The notes: generated from the letters alone by a model not told the origin. 64,000 nt of DNA from Faecalibacterium sp. (GCA_029264955.1 JARHYC010000002.1:1-64000), one strand, 5' to 3'; positions 43,523 to 52,603 are shown, numbered from the stretch's first letter. Numbers and translations: made by a program.

Positions 43523-45853
43523 ATGGCACAGGCAAAGAAGAAAAAAGAAAAAGAAGAAGAAATCGAACTGGACCCGAATTTCTACTCCGCAAAAACCCAT
43601 TTGCAGAATAAAGTGCGGGAAATCGGTACTTTGGCGGCGACCGCAAAGCCGGCGAATGCTGCGCTGGAGGACGATACCATTCTGACCAAGCCGGAAATCA
43701 TCACCCACGAAAAGCTGATGGATGCCCTGCGGGAAAGCGGGCGAGGCTATGATATGGATTTGATCGAGCGTGCCTTTGTCATGGCAGATGAACAGCATAA
43801 AGGGGTTTGCCGCCGCAGTGGTGAGCCGTATATCTGCCACCCACTGGCAGTAGCACGTTTGTTGGTCGATTTGGGCATGGACAGCGAAAGTATCGCTGCG
43901 GCACTGCTCCATGACGTGGTGGAGGATACCCCCACCACCATCGAGGCCGTGGAAGCTAAATTCGGCCCGGATGTGGCATTGCTGGTGGACGGCGTGACCA
44001 AGCTGACCAAAATCCAGTTTTCCAGTATTGAGGAGCAGCAGGCAGAAAATCTGCGCAAAATGCTGCTGGCAATGAGCCAGGATGTGCGTGTCATGATCAT
44101 CAAGCTGTGTGACCGACTGCACAATATGCGCACAGGTGATGCTTGGCCGGAACAGAAACGCCGGGATAAAGCCCTCGAAACCATGGAAGTGTACGCCCCA
44201 ATCGCAAACCGTTTGGGTATTTTGAATATTAAGGAAGAACTGGAGGACCGGAGCCTGCATTATCTGGACCCGGTAAGCTACCAGGAAATCTGCCAGCTGC
44301 TCAGCGAGAAAAACGGCGAGGAATTTTTGAGCAAGGTTTCCGCCAGTATTGAAAAGCGTTTGCAGGAAAGCGAAATTACGAACGCTACTATGAAGCGCCG
44401 TGTAAAGAGTGTATATGGTATTTATCGTAAGATGTATATGCAGAGCAAGAGCTTTGATGAAATCTACGATATTTATGCCGTGCGTATCATTCTGGATACG
44501 GTGGCAGAGTGCTACAATGCGCTGGGCTTGATTCACGATATGTATCACCCGCTGCCTAACCGCTTCAAGGACTATATCTCTACCCCAAAGCCCAACGGCT
44601 ATCAGAGCTTGCACACCACTGTAATCGGCCACGAAGGAATTCCCTTTGAGGTACAGATTCGTACCCGTGAAATGGACGAGATGGCAGAGTACGGCGTTGC
44701 TGCGCACTGGCGCTACAAAGAAGGCATTTCTGCACCGCAGGATAGCTTGGACACCCGTCTTGCATGGGTGCGTCAGCTGCTGGAAAACCAGCGAATGTCG
44801 GATGATGCCGGCAACCTGCTGCGTGATTTGAAGAGCGACCTTTTGCCGGAAGAAGTGTTTGCGTTTACCCCTAAGGGCGACGTCATCAATCTGCCGGCTG
44901 GCGCAAACTGTATCGACTTTGCCTATGCTATCCACTCGGCAGTTGGTAATCGTATGATTGGCTGTAAGGTAAATAACCGTATGGTTCCCATTGACCATCA
45001 GGTGAACACCGGCGAAATTATCGAAATCATTACCGGCCCAGCGGATAAAGGGCCCAGCCGTGACTGGCTCAAGAGCGTCAAGACCAGCGAGGCCAAGAGC
45101 AAGATTCGCAACTGGTTCAAAAAGATGCGCCGCGAGGAAAATATCGCCGAAGGTAAGGATTTGCTCAACAAGGAGCTGCGCCGCAATCAGATTTTTGTGC
45201 GTGATGATGAGTGGGATAGTTATATCAACGAGGTCACTCGCCGGATGCGGAAAAATACCCCGGATGAGCTGTATGCAGCCATTGGTTACGGCGGCTTGAC
45301 GCTGGCAAACTGCCTGCCCCGCCTGCGGGAAGAATACGCAAAGCTGCGTACCGCAGACGAACCCAAAAAGGTAGAAGTGACCACCGTCGCCCCGCAGCAC
45401 GCAACGGACGGCGTGATTGTGGAGGGCATGGATAACTGCCCCATCAAATTCGCCAAGTGCTGCAGCCCGCTGCCGGGTGATGATATTGTTGGGTTCGTCA
45501 CCCGTGGCTTCGGCGTTTCGATTCATAAGCGGATCTGTGCCAACGCCATGGCTAGTATGCGGGACCCTGAAAATGCGGACCGCTGGGTCAAGGCAAGATG
45601 GGCACAAGACAGACAGCAGAACTTCAAGGCAACGCTGGAAATCTCCGCGCTGGACCGTGACGGCCTGCTAGGCGATGTGGCAAGTGCATTGCAGGATATG
45701 CATGTGCCGATTTATGCCATCAATGCTCGCCAGTCGGAGAAGGGCTGTGTTGTGATGAACCTGACAGTCGGCATTACTAACACCGAGCATTTGAAGGGCG
45801 TGTTGGCCCGTTTGAAGAAGATCAAGGATGTATTAACGGTAACGAGAGGATAA
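43523..45853 (+). CDS. rel: bifunctional (p)ppGpp synthetase/hydrolase Rel
   Basis: Long RelA/SpoT homologue controlling the stringent response. Domains in the 776 residues: HD hydrolase (H130-D131 in LLHDVVEDT), synthetase (RFKDYIS of the RxKD bifunctional type, YQSLHTTV, EVQIRT), TGS (EVFAFTPKGDVINLPAG), zinc/helical part, ACT. Both active sites look intact. The N-terminus begins with a strongly charged Lys/Glu stretch. It lies between recJ and dtd, the order seen in many Firmicutes. Confidence 0.96.
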   Translation: MAQAKKKKEKEEEIELDPNFYSAKTHLQNKVREIGTLAATAKPANAALEDDTILTKPEIITHEKLMDALRESGRGYDMDLIERAFVMADEQHKGVCRRSGEPYICHPLAVARLLVDLGMDSESIAAALLHDVVEDTPTTIEAVEAKFGPDVALLVDGVTKLTKIQFSSIEEQQAENLRKMLLAMSQDVRVMIIKLCDRLHNMRTGDAWPEQKRRDKALETMEVYAPIANRLGILNIKEELEDRSLHYLDPVSYQEICQLLSEKNGEEFLSKVSASIEKRLQESEITNATMKRRVKSVYGIYRKMYMQSKSFDEIYDIYAVRIILDTVAECYNALGLIHDMYHPLPNRFKDYISTPKPNGYQSLHTTVIGHEGIPFEVQIRTREMDEMAEYGVAAHWRYKEGISAPQDSLDTRLAWVRQLLENQRMSDDAGNLLRDLKSDLLPEEVFAFTPKGDVINLPAGANCIDFAYAIHSAVGNRMIGCKVNNRMVPIDHQVNTGEIIEIITGPADKGPSRDWLKSVKTSEAKSKIRNWFKKMRREENIAEGKDLLNKELRRNQIFVRDDEWDSYINEVTRRMRKNTPDELYAAIGYGGLTLANCLPRLREEYAKLRTADEPKKVEVTTVAPQHATDGVIVEGMDNCPIKFAKCCSPLPGDDIVGFVTRGFGVSIHKRICANAMASMRDPENADRWVKARWAQDRQQNFKATLEISALDRDGLLGDVASALQDMHVPIYAINARQSEKGCVVMNLTVGITNTEHLKGVLARLKKIKDVLTVTRG

Positions 45854-45854
45854 A

Positions 45855-46310
45855 ATGCGAGCAGTAATTCAGCGTGTTACTTCGGCTTCGGTATCGGTAA
45901 ACGGCGGGCCGGAGCGGAAAATCGGTCAGGGATTGATGATTCTGTTGGGAATCAAGGATACCGATCCCTTGGATATTGTGCCGAAACTGGCAGAAAAGTG
46001 TGCGGGGCTGCGTATCTTTTCCGATGCGGAAGGCAAATTGAATTGCAGCGCCAAGGAGCTGGGTCTTTCTGCGCTGGTGGTGTCGAACTTTACCTTGTAT
46101 GGTAACACCAAAAAGGGAATGCGGCCCAGTTTTATCGCCGCGGCAAAGCCGCCGCTTTCCACGCAGGCGTATGACCTGTTTCTGGAGGAGATGAACAAAC
46201 AGGGGCTGAAAGAAGTTCAGCATGGCGAATTCGGCGCAGATATGCAGGTGTCGCTGGTGAATGACGGCCCGGTCACGATTGTGATAGACACCGACGAGTG
46301 GAAGAGGTAA
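45855..46310 (+). CDS. dtd: D-aminoacyl-tRNA deacylase
   Basis: Dtd removes D-amino acids (and Gly from tRNA-Ala) from mischarged tRNA. The 151-residue product carries the catalytic NFTLYGNTKKG loop (usually SQFTLY) and the Gly-cisPro-type GPVTI segment in NDGPVTIVID. It follows rel by 1 base. Confidence 0.95.
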   Translation: MRAVIQRVTSASVSVNGGPERKIGQGLMILLGIKDTDPLDIVPKLAEKCAGLRIFSDAEGKLNCSAKELGLSALVVSNFTLYGNTKKGMRPSFIAAAKPPLSTQAYDLFLEEMNKQGLKEVQHGEFGADMQVSLVNDGPVTIVIDTDEWKR

Positions 46311-46314
46311 CAGC

Positions 46315-46917
46315 ATGAAATTTTTTCAGTTGAACGGTCCGGCACCGCTGTTTACGAACAGCTATCTGCTGATTTCCGAAAACGGTCACGGCGTGATTAT
46401 TGATCCGGCGGCTTCGGCAGAGCAGTATAATCGGATTTTGGGGCAGGAAGGCGCAAAGCTGACCCATATTTTCTGCACACACGGTCATTTTGACCATGTG
46501 GGCGCAGCAGAACAGCTGCGCCAGCAGTGGGGCGCGACGCTCTATTGCGAGCCGGTGGATTTGAACAATGGCTGGCTGTACCCGCTGACTGTCAGCGACA
46601 GTGGTTACGAAGAAGCGCAGCCTTTCAACGTGGATGAGTTGACCTTTACGGTTTGGCATACTCCCGGTCATACCCGTGGCAGCGTGTGCATTCTGTGTGG
46701 GGAGTATTTGTTTACCGGTGATACGCTGTTTGCAGGCGGCTCCGGCCGCACTGATATGGATGGCGGCAGCTATCCACAGCTGATTGCCAGCGGTAAAAAG
46801 CTCAAGCGTTTGCCCATCCCTGCTGAAACCAAGGTTTTGCCCGGACACGAAGGTACTTCCACCTACGGCTATGAAATGGAAAATAATTACTTTATCACGG
46901 TAATGTGTCAGGATTGA
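46315..46917 (+). CDS. metallo-beta-lactamase-fold hydrolase (glyoxalase II-like)
   Basis: A 200-residue hydrolase with the metal-binding motif THGHFDHVG, a second His in HTPGHTRGS, Asp in FTGDTLFAGG and final His in PGHEG. Such small proteins are thioesterases like YcbL; the true substrate is unknown. It is placed between dtd and hemZ as in related Clostridia, with 4-base and 11-base gaps. Confidence 0.9.
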   Translation: MKFFQLNGPAPLFTNSYLLISENGHGVIIDPAASAEQYNRILGQEGAKLTHIFCTHGHFDHVGAAEQLRQQWGATLYCEPVDLNNGWLYPLTVSDSGYEEAQPFNVDELTFTVWHTPGHTRGSVCILCGEYLFTGDTLFAGGSGRTDMDGGSYPQLIASGKKLKRLPIPAETKVLPGHEGTSTYGYEMENNYFITVMCQD

Positions 46918-46928
46918 CAGGAGATTGC

Positions 46929-48395
46929 ATGAAAATTTATATTACAGGTCTTGCTTCCGGCTATGATGTGGAGCATTTGGTGCGGCTGTTCTTTCCGCTG
47001 GCACCGCTGACGGCAGAACAGCCGGAAGAAACGGAAGATGCAGTATGCGCCCACTTCGGCCCGGACGAGATGACAGCTGTGCTGGTGCAGAACGGAAAAA
47101 AGACCGTTCGCACGGCTCCGCTGCCGGAAGAGGACGTAAAAGAGGACCAGGCACTGGCAAGTCTGGTGTATGATTTGCTGCGAGAGCAAACTGGGATTCG
47201 TCCGCCTTGGGGTAAGCTGACCGGCGTTCGTCCGGTGCGTCTGATTCATGATGAACGTGCCCGCGGCGCATCCGAAGCGGAAATCGAATCCTACTTTATG
47301 GATCACTTTGACTGCACGCGCGAAAAATTTGATATGATTCGCAATATCGCCAATGTGCAGGAAAAAATTCTGGACAAGGGACGCGGTGACCGGTATTACA
47401 GCCTCTATATCGGTATCCCGTTCTGCCCGTCCCGATGCAGTTATTGCAGTTTTGTCAGCTGCAATCTGGATCGGGACCGCAAGCTGGTGCAGCCCTATGT
47501 GGATGACCTGTGTGAGGAGCTCCGTGCCATTCGGGATCAGGCAGAGCACAATCATATGCACCTATGCAGCGTGTATATTGGTGGTGGTACACCTACCAGT
47601 TTGTCGGCTCCCCAGCTGCGCCAGCTGATGGAAACGGTGAAGGAATGCTTTGATTTATCCAATTTGCTGGAATACACCGTCGAGGCAGGCCGCCCCGATT
47701 GCACTGATGCAGAAAAGCTGGCAATTATCAAGGAACTGGGTGCAACCCGTATTTCCATCAATCCACAGACCTTCTCTGATCAAGTGCTGGCAAATATCGG
47801 CCGTAAGCATTCAGCAGAGGACATTGTGCGCTGCTACGAAGAAGCTCGCGCAGTAGGTCATGAGGACATCAATATGGACCTGATTGCCGGTTTGCCCGGT
47901 GATACAGTAGAAGGCTTTGAAGCCAGCTTGCGCCGCGCCATTGCGCTGGACCCGGAAAACATCACGGTGCATACCCTGACGCTGAAGCGTGCTTCCCGCA
48001 TTATGATCGAAGGCCAGGCAGATCAGGAATATGCTGACGTTGCCGCTATGCTGGACAAATGCCATCTGCTGGTAGAAGCGGGATATATCCCGTACTATCT
48101 GTACCGCCAGAAGAACACTTTGCAAAATCTGGAAAATGTTGGCTGGTGCAAACCCGGCCACGAGGGGTACTATAATATCTATATCATGGAAGAAGTCCAT
48201 GCGATTCTGTCCGCAGGCGCAGGCGGCAGCACCAAGCTGGTGCGCCCCGGCGAGATCCATCGTATTTTCAACTACAAATATCCGCAGGAATATATCCAGC
48301 GTTTCGATGAAATTCTGGAGCGGAAAAAAGGAGTAACAGCTTTTTATGAACAAGAGACTGATACCCAAGCGGCTGGTCGAAATCAGCCTGTTTAA
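46929..48395 (+). CDS. hemZ: oxygen-independent coproporphyrinogen III oxidase-like HemZ
   Basis: Radical-SAM enzyme of the HemN/HemZ family. The 488-residue product has an N-terminal domain and the cluster motif C166-PSR-C170-SY-C173, followed by GGGTPTSLS and the SAM-binding strand. It may oxidise coproporphyrinogen in haem synthesis, though some HemZ-type proteins have other roles. The start at 46929 follows CAGGAGA. The last 17 codons (about 50 bases) overlap the nucleoside kinase gene in another frame. Confidence 0.9.
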   Translation: MKIYITGLASGYDVEHLVRLFFPLAPLTAEQPEETEDAVCAHFGPDEMTAVLVQNGKKTVRTAPLPEEDVKEDQALASLVYDLLREQTGIRPPWGKLTGVRPVRLIHDERARGASEAEIESYFMDHFDCTREKFDMIRNIANVQEKILDKGRGDRYYSLYIGIPFCPSRCSYCSFVSCNLDRDRKLVQPYVDDLCEELRAIRDQAEHNHMHLCSVYIGGGTPTSLSAPQLRQLMETVKECFDLSNLLEYTVEAGRPDCTDAEKLAIIKELGATRISINPQTFSDQVLANIGRKHSAEDIVRCYEEARAVGHEDINMDLIAGLPGDTVEGFEASLRRAIALDPENITVHTLTLKRASRIMIEGQADQEYADVAAMLDKCHLLVEAGYIPYYLYRQKNTLQNLENVGWCKPGHEGYYNIYIMEEVHAILSAGAGGSTKLVRPGEIHRIFNYKYPQEYIQRFDEILERKKGVTAFYEQETDTQAAGRNQPV

Positions 48396-49287
48396 CATTG
48401 CAGCTATGAATCCCGCTGCCCTGATTGAGGATGGCGAGCAGGCATACCGCCGCCGTCTGGAATTGGCAGCAGACAGTATTCTGGAATCCGGCGCAAAAAT
48501 CATCATGCTGACCGGCCCGTCCAGCAGCGGTAAAACCACCACCAGCATCGAGCTGGCAGAAACGCTGGAACAGCACGGCACACCGGCACAAGTGGTCAGC
48601 TTGGATAACTTTTTTATCGGCGCAGAGAATTACCCCATCCTGCCCAATGGCAATCGGGATTATGAAAGCCCGGCAACGCTGGATATGCCGGAAATCAATC
48701 GCTGCCTGGCAGAGTTGAACCAGACGGGCAAATCGGATATCCCAATCTATGATTTTGCCCGTGAAAGACGTGCTGACCATCGCCAGCACATTGATTTGCA
48801 GGGCGGCGTGTGCATCATGGAGGGCATCCATGCACTGAACCCGCTTTTGACCGAGCTTTTGCCGGATGACGGTGTGTTCTATATTTACGCAGGTCTGCGG
48901 GAGGAATACGCACAGGATGGTGTGCGCACCATCAACACACGGGAAATTCGCCTGTGTCGTCGGGTGCTGCGGGATATGATGACCCGCGGGCACAGCCCGG
49001 AAAAGACCCTGTCTATGTGGAATGACGTGCTGGAAGGAGAAAACCAGTATGTGCGCATCTATAAGCCCCGTGCAGATCTGATTCTGGATACTTCGTTCAC
49101 TTACGAGTTGGGGGTGATGGCAGGTCTGCTGGATAAAGCGCTGCATACGCTGGATGCCAGCTGCCCACAGTATGAAATGATGCAGGAAACGGCAAGAGAC
49201 TTTGTGGGTGTGCATAAAATTCCGGTAGAATGTGTGCCGGCAGACAGTATGCTGCGGGAATTTTATGGAGCGTTTCATAACGTATGA
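48346..49287 (+). CDS. uridine kinase-like nucleoside kinase
   Basis: A 313-residue P-loop kinase of the phosphoribulokinase/uridine kinase superfamily. Walker A is GPSSSGKTT; SLDNFF and the IPIYDFARERR substrate loop follow, and EGIHALN resembles the lid region. The related Firmicute form has an N-terminal TGS-threonyl-like domain, which is missing here; only 30 residues precede the kinase core. AAAGGAG is 12 bases upstream. The gene overlaps hemZ by 50 bases and closes the long run. Confidence 0.86.
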   Translation: MNKRLIPKRLVEISLFNIAAMNPAALIEDGEQAYRRRLELAADSILESGAKIIMLTGPSSSGKTTTSIELAETLEQHGTPAQVVSLDNFFIGAENYPILPNGNRDYESPATLDMPEINRCLAELNQTGKSDIPIYDFARERRADHRQHIDLQGGVCIMEGIHALNPLLTELLPDDGVFYIYAGLREEYAQDGVRTINTREIRLCRRVLRDMMTRGHSPEKTLSMWNDVLEGENQYVRIYKPRADLILDTSFTYELGVMAGLLDKALHTLDASCPQYEMMQETARDFVGVHKIPVECVPADSMLREFYGAFHNV

Positions 49288-49322
49288 GTTTATGACCAGT
49301 TTGTAAAATACACGCTGGTACA

Positions 49323-49351
49323 TTGCACCCCGGGGAAAGTTGCGGTATAAT
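49323..49351 (+). promoter_or_regulatory. promoter of the zinc-ribbon protein gene
   Basis: TTGCAC, 17-base spacer, TATAAT. Confidence 0.65.
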
Positions 49352-49406
49352 GATAAAAACCTGAATCGGTTATGATTGCGCACAGCGCAGGAAAGAAGGT
49401 GTCACC

Positions 49407-49886
49407 ATGAAATTTGAGTTTGATTTTAACAAGATTAAGGCTGCCGGTATGGACGTAGCAGGAAAAAGCGTAGATTTGGCGAACGATTTGGCAGGCCGCG
49501 CAAAGCGTGAGACACGTATCCTGAACGATCAGAGTAAGTTGGCAAAGGCACAGCGTGAGCTGGGCGCCCTGGTGTACAGCTTGGCAAAGAATGGCGAAAG
49601 CAACCAGCCGCTGCTGGATAAGTATATCGACACCATCAGCGCACTGGAGCAGGAAATTGACCAGCTGCGTGCCATGGATCAGCCCGCACAGCCGGAAGAA
49701 TCGGTTGAGCCGGCCGTTGCGGATTTTGATGCAGAGGATGCGGCAGAGCCCAATCCTGCACAGGAAAATGCTGCGGCAGATCCGTTTGCAGATGGCCAGC
49801 CCCAGGATGGGCATTACTGCCACAAGTGCGGCGCACCTGTGCCGGAAGATGCACTGTTCTGCAACCGCTGCGGCGCACAGCTGTAA
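49407..49886 (+). CDS. zinc-ribbon protein with helical N-terminal domain
   Basis: A 159-residue protein: residues 1-90 form a charged helical or coiled-coil region (KLAKAQRELGALVYSLAKNG, then LEQEIDQLRAMDQ), a Pro/Glu/Ala-rich acidic linker follows, and the C-terminus is a zinc ribbon with two CxxC knuckles (YCHKCGAPVPEDALFCNRCGAQL in part). This plan is common in Firmicutes but I cannot assign a function. It has its own promoter and terminator. Confidence 0.78.
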   Translation: MKFEFDFNKIKAAGMDVAGKSVDLANDLAGRAKRETRILNDQSKLAKAQRELGALVYSLAKNGESNQPLLDKYIDTISALEQEIDQLRAMDQPAQPEESVEPAVADFDAEDAAEPNPAQENAAADPFADGQPQDGHYCHKCGAPVPEDALFCNRCGAQL

Positions 49887-49954
49887 GCAGTATAAAATGC
49901 CTGTAAATGGTGTTTGTTTGGTGATAAAAACACCATTTGCCGTGATTTAAGAAC

Positions 49955-49998
49955 TAATCCCCATGCCGAAGTACTTCGGTATGGGGGTTTTGTTGTTA
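49955..49998 (+). terminator. terminator of the zinc-ribbon gene
   Basis: CCCCATGCCGAAGT / ACTTCGGTATGGGG followed by TTTTGTTGTT. Confidence 0.85.
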
Positions 49999-50025
49999 TA
50001 AAACTGCTTTTTTACGGCGAAAACC

Positions 50026-50054
50026 TTGCAATACTGCCGTTTCTGCGATAAAAT
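50026..50054 (+). promoter_or_regulatory. mazG-hup promoter
   Basis: TTGCAA, 17-base spacer, TAAAAT, 30 bases before mazG. Confidence 0.6.
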
Positions 50055-50083
50055 AAGGAGCAGCAACACTTTAGGAGGGAAAC

Positions 50084-50809
50084 ATGGCGGCTTATCCGGA
50101 AAAAGAAACGTATACCGCAGAAGATTTGGTACAAATCATTGTGATGCTGCGGGATCCGGAAAAGGGCTGCCCCTGGGATAAGGTGCAGACCCATGCTTCG
50201 ATTCGTAAGAACTTTCTGGAAGAAACCTATGAGGCGCTGGAAGCAATCGATGCAGACGATCCTGCTATGATGCGGGAAGAACTGGGCGATGTGATGATGC
50301 AGGTGGTTTTCCACTGTGTCATGGAAGCGGAAAAAGAGAACTTTACCTTTACGGATGTATGTGATGAAGTATGCCGCAAGTTGATTTATCGTCATCCGCA
50401 CATTTTTGGGACACCGGAACAGCAAAAAGCCGGTATAATGGACTGGGATGTGCTCAAAAATAAGGAAAAGGGACGCCGCAGTTTGGCGGATGAAATCAAC
50501 ACGGTTCCCAAGACGTTCCCCGCTGTGATGAAAGCGCAGAAGATGCAAAAACGTGCCCAGCCGTATGGTTGCGTGTGCGGTGCACCGGACGAAGCAGCCC
50601 AACAGGCACAAGATGCCCAGCAGGCATTGGCCCAACAGCTGGCGCAAGACCGTGCGGAAGCAGAAACGCGCGCAAAAGCAGGGGAGTATCTGTTTCATGC
50701 GGTCAACTGGGTGCGCAGTGCCGGAATGGACGCAGAAGAGGTGCTTTCTCAGTATAATGATTATTTCGCACAATCGTGTGCGGCACAAGATGACAGTGAG
50801 CAGGCGTAA
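50084..50809 (+). CDS. mazG: MazG nucleoside triphosphate pyrophosphohydrolase
   Basis: House-cleaning enzyme that hydrolyses non-canonical or excess NTPs to NMP and PPi. The 241-residue product carries the MazG core: CPWDKVQTHASIRKNFLEE, EELGDVMMQVVFH and the downstream KLIYRHPHIFG. The second MazG repeat is reduced and lined with an Ala/Gln-rich helix (about 165-205). B. subtilis YabN adds a methylase domain at the N-terminus, which is missing here. It heads the yabN-yabR-like cluster. Confidence 0.92.
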   Translation: MAAYPEKETYTAEDLVQIIVMLRDPEKGCPWDKVQTHASIRKNFLEETYEALEAIDADDPAMMREELGDVMMQVVFHCVMEAEKENFTFTDVCDEVCRKLIYRHPHIFGTPEQQKAGIMDWDVLKNKEKGRRSLADEINTVPKTFPAVMKAQKMQKRAQPYGCVCGAPDEAAQQAQDAQQALAQQLAQDRAEAETRAKAGEYLFHAVNWVRSAGMDAEEVLSQYNDYFAQSCAAQDDSEQA

Positions 50810-50851
50810 GCCTGAACTGATATAAAAATCCAATTAACGGAGGAAATTATA

Positions 50852-51121
50852 ATGACTAAGGTTGAACTGATTGCAAAAGTTGCTGCTGACGCAGATATGA
50901 GCAAGAAAGATGCAGAAAAGGCTGTGAACGCTGCATTTGCAGCTCTGGCTGGCGCTTTGAGCGAGGGCGAGAAGATCGCTATTTCTGGTTTCGGTGCTTT
51001 CGAGGTTCGTGAGCGTGCTGAGCACAAGGGCCGTAACCCCCGCACCAAGGAAGAAATCATCATCCCCGCATCTCGCACAGTTGCTTTCAAGCCCGGCAAG
51101 GCTCTGAAGGATTCTCTGTAA
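50852..51121 (+). CDS. hup: HU-family DNA-binding protein
   Basis: An 89-residue nucleoid protein that bends and compacts DNA. MTKVELIAKVAADADMSKKDAEKAVNA and the GFGAFEVRERAEHKGRNPRT arm are standard. Codon use is strongly of the highly expressed type. GGAGG precedes the ATG and a terminator follows, so it can be read from the mazG promoter and end there. Confidence 0.96.
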   Translation: MTKVELIAKVAADADMSKKDAEKAVNAAFAALAGALSEGEKIAISGFGAFEVRERAEHKGRNPRTKEEIIIPASRTVAFKPGKALKDSL

Positions 51122-51130
51122 TCTGTACCA

Positions 51131-51167
51131 TGCGCCCGCCTTGGTAAAACAAGGCGGGTTTTCTTTT
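51131..51167 (+). terminator. hup terminator
   Basis: CCCGCCTTG-gtaaaa-CAAGGCGGG followed by TTTTCTTTT. Confidence 0.8.
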
Positions 51168-51188
51168 GAATCGGAGGGAGCATAGTTC

Positions 51189-51437
51189 ATGCGTTTGGAT
51201 AAGTATTTGAAGGTTTCCCGCCTGATCAAGCGCCGCACCGTAGCCAATGAAGTTGCGGACGCAGGGCGCATCCTTGTTAACGGGAAGCTGGCAAAAGCCA
51301 GCTATACGGTAAAAGTAGGCGACGAAATTGAAGTGACTTTCGGTAACCGCCCCATTAAGGTGCGTGTGCTGAACGATGTGGAACCGCGTACCAAAGATAT
51401 TGCGCGCGAGATGTACGAAATCATCAGCGAGGCATAA
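51189..51437 (+). CDS. rqcP: S4-domain RNA-binding protein RqcP (YabO)
   Basis: An 82-residue S4 protein. In B. subtilis RqcP helps RqcH add alanine tails to nascent chains on split 50S subunits in ribosome quality control. The whole length is the S4 fold ([37 protein letters not shown] in part), as in Hsp15 but shorter. GGAGGGAG precedes the ATG. Its place before yabP is conserved in spore formers. Confidence 0.92.
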   Translation: MRLDKYLKVSRLIKRRTVANEVADAGRILVNGKLAKASYTVKVGDEIEVTFGNRPIKVRVLNDVEPRTKDIAREMYEIISEA

Positions 51438-51439
51438 TA

Positions 51440-51486
51440 CAGCCCCCCTCTGCCGTATACATAAAGCAGAGGGGGGATTCTTTTGC
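51440..51486 (+). terminator. hairpin between rqcP and yabP
   Basis: CCCCCCTCTGC / GCAGAGGGGGG, an 11-base perfect stem followed by ATTCTTTT. It may be a leaky terminator that sets lower expression for the sporulation genes downstream. Confidence 0.55.
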
Positions 51487-51500
51487 CCAAGGAACAAGCA

Positions 51501-51779
51501 ATGCAGCAACAAACGGTGCAAAGCACGCTGCCGCACCAAATTATTTTGGATGAAAGAAAACATCTTACAGCGACCGGTATTTTACGAATGCTGCACTGTG
51601 ACGAAACCAGCGCAGCTATGGATACCAGCAAAGGGACGCTGACGATTCAGGGGCGCGGGCTGTCTGTGCGCAAGGTCAGTTTGGAAACTGGGGATGTGGT
51701 GATTGAAGGCCAGGTGGACAGTATGGCGTACAGCGAGCGCATCACGTCACGTTCTTTCTGGGAAAGGCTGCTGCGCTGA
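51501..51779 (+). CDS. yabP: sporulation protein YabP
   Basis: YabP is a small sporulation protein whose loss affects spore formation in some Firmicutes; it is also related to YqfC. The 92-residue product shows the beta-rich family pattern (HQIILDERKHLTATGILRM, then GTLTIQGRGLSV). ATG 51501 with AAGGA seven bases upstream is chosen; a TTG at 51483, six codons earlier, follows the G-rich hairpin arm and is possible. The stop overlaps the yabQ start by one base. Confidence 0.85.
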   Translation: MQQQTVQSTLPHQIILDERKHLTATGILRMLHCDETSAAMDTSKGTLTIQGRGLSVRKVSLETGDVVIEGQVDSMAYSERITSRSFWERLLR

Positions 51780-52195
51780 TGCCGCCGCAGAATTTGCCCC
51801 TGCAAATTGCACAGGACTTGATTTCCTGCATGGGGCTGGGGCTTTTGGTAGGGTTAGTGCGCATTTGTTTGCCATACCGCTGGCGCGCCGCAGCAGTATG
51901 CGCGGATTTTATGTGTACGGGGGGGTGTATGCTTTTGCTGCAAAGTTATGCGGCGGGGTATAGCCAGGCAGGTGTTTTTCGCTGGTATATGCTTGCCTGT
52001 GCGGGACTTGGTGTGTGGGCGGTAGAGCATCTTTTGGGTGGTATGCAGCAAAAGGCAGAGCGCGGTATCCGGGCGGCGCTGCGCAAACGGCAAAAAAAGT
52101 ACAGCAGACGCGCAAAAAAATGCCCGCCGCACAGAAAAAGCACAGAAAAACAGTTGCAAACGAACAGCGTCTTGTTGTATAATTCCAATATGTAA
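51779..52195 (+). CDS. yabQ: spore cortex protein YabQ
   Basis: YabQ is a membrane protein required for cortex formation in B. subtilis. The 138-residue product has two to three membrane helices (about 10-30, 40-60, 68-85) and then a very basic tail (RKRQKKYSRRAKK) ending in an unusual QTNSVLLYNSNM. It is identified from the position between yabP and divIC and the membrane pattern; residue conservation is low. Confidence 0.75.
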   Translation: MPPQNLPLQIAQDLISCMGLGLLVGLVRICLPYRWRAAAVCADFMCTGGCMLLLQSYAAGYSQAGVFRWYMLACAGLGVWAVEHLLGGMQQKAERGIRAALRKRQKKYSRRAKKCPPHRKSTEKQLQTNSVLLYNSNM

Positions 52196-52241
52196 CACAA
52201 GATGCTGGTAGGTGCCATGCGGGAAAGGGGAGCGACACAAA

Positions 52242-52538
52242 ATGCAGAAGAAAGCAAAGAAAAAGATGCGACTTTCTGCCGCAATCCCTGTACTGTGCGG
52301 CGTTGGCTTGATTATTATGATGACGGCGGCATATGTTTCCGATTTGATGATGATTGCGGCCAAGCAGCAGGAGCTGGCAGGTGTGCAAGCGCAGCTGGAT
52401 CAGCAAAAGGCATCTAATGCCGAGCTGCAGCGTATTCTGGACGGCGATGATGCCGCAATTCAGGAGCGTGTGGCGCGGGATACCTATGATTACGCAGCAC
52501 CCAACGAACGTGTGTTCGTGGATATGTCTGGCAAATAA
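52242..52538 (+). CDS. divIC: septum formation initiator, DivIC/FtsB-like
   Basis: A 98-residue bitopic division protein: a basic N-terminus, one membrane helix (about 14-36), a coiled coil (ELAGVQAQLDQQKASNAELQR in part) and a short external tail with ARDTYDYAAPNERVF, the usual closing motif. It stabilises FtsL and the septal synthase complex. The start at 52242 has GGGGAG upstream; the longer frame from 52212 adds ten residues without membrane relevance. Confidence 0.85.
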   Translation: MQKKAKKKMRLSAAIPVLCGVGLIIMMTAAYVSDLMMIAAKQQELAGVQAQLDQQKASNAELQRILDGDDAAIQERVARDTYDYAAPNERVFVDMSGK

Positions 52539-52603
52539 ACCTTTGCGTGCAGAAACTTTGCGGATTTGCACGCATCTATTTTCTAAAAGAGGAGTATTAT
52601 AGT

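Noticed and set aside
43517..45607. 696-residue minus-strand frame opposite rel
   Set aside because: Rel has all its domains intact on the plus strand; the antisense frame has no domain and no ribosome site.
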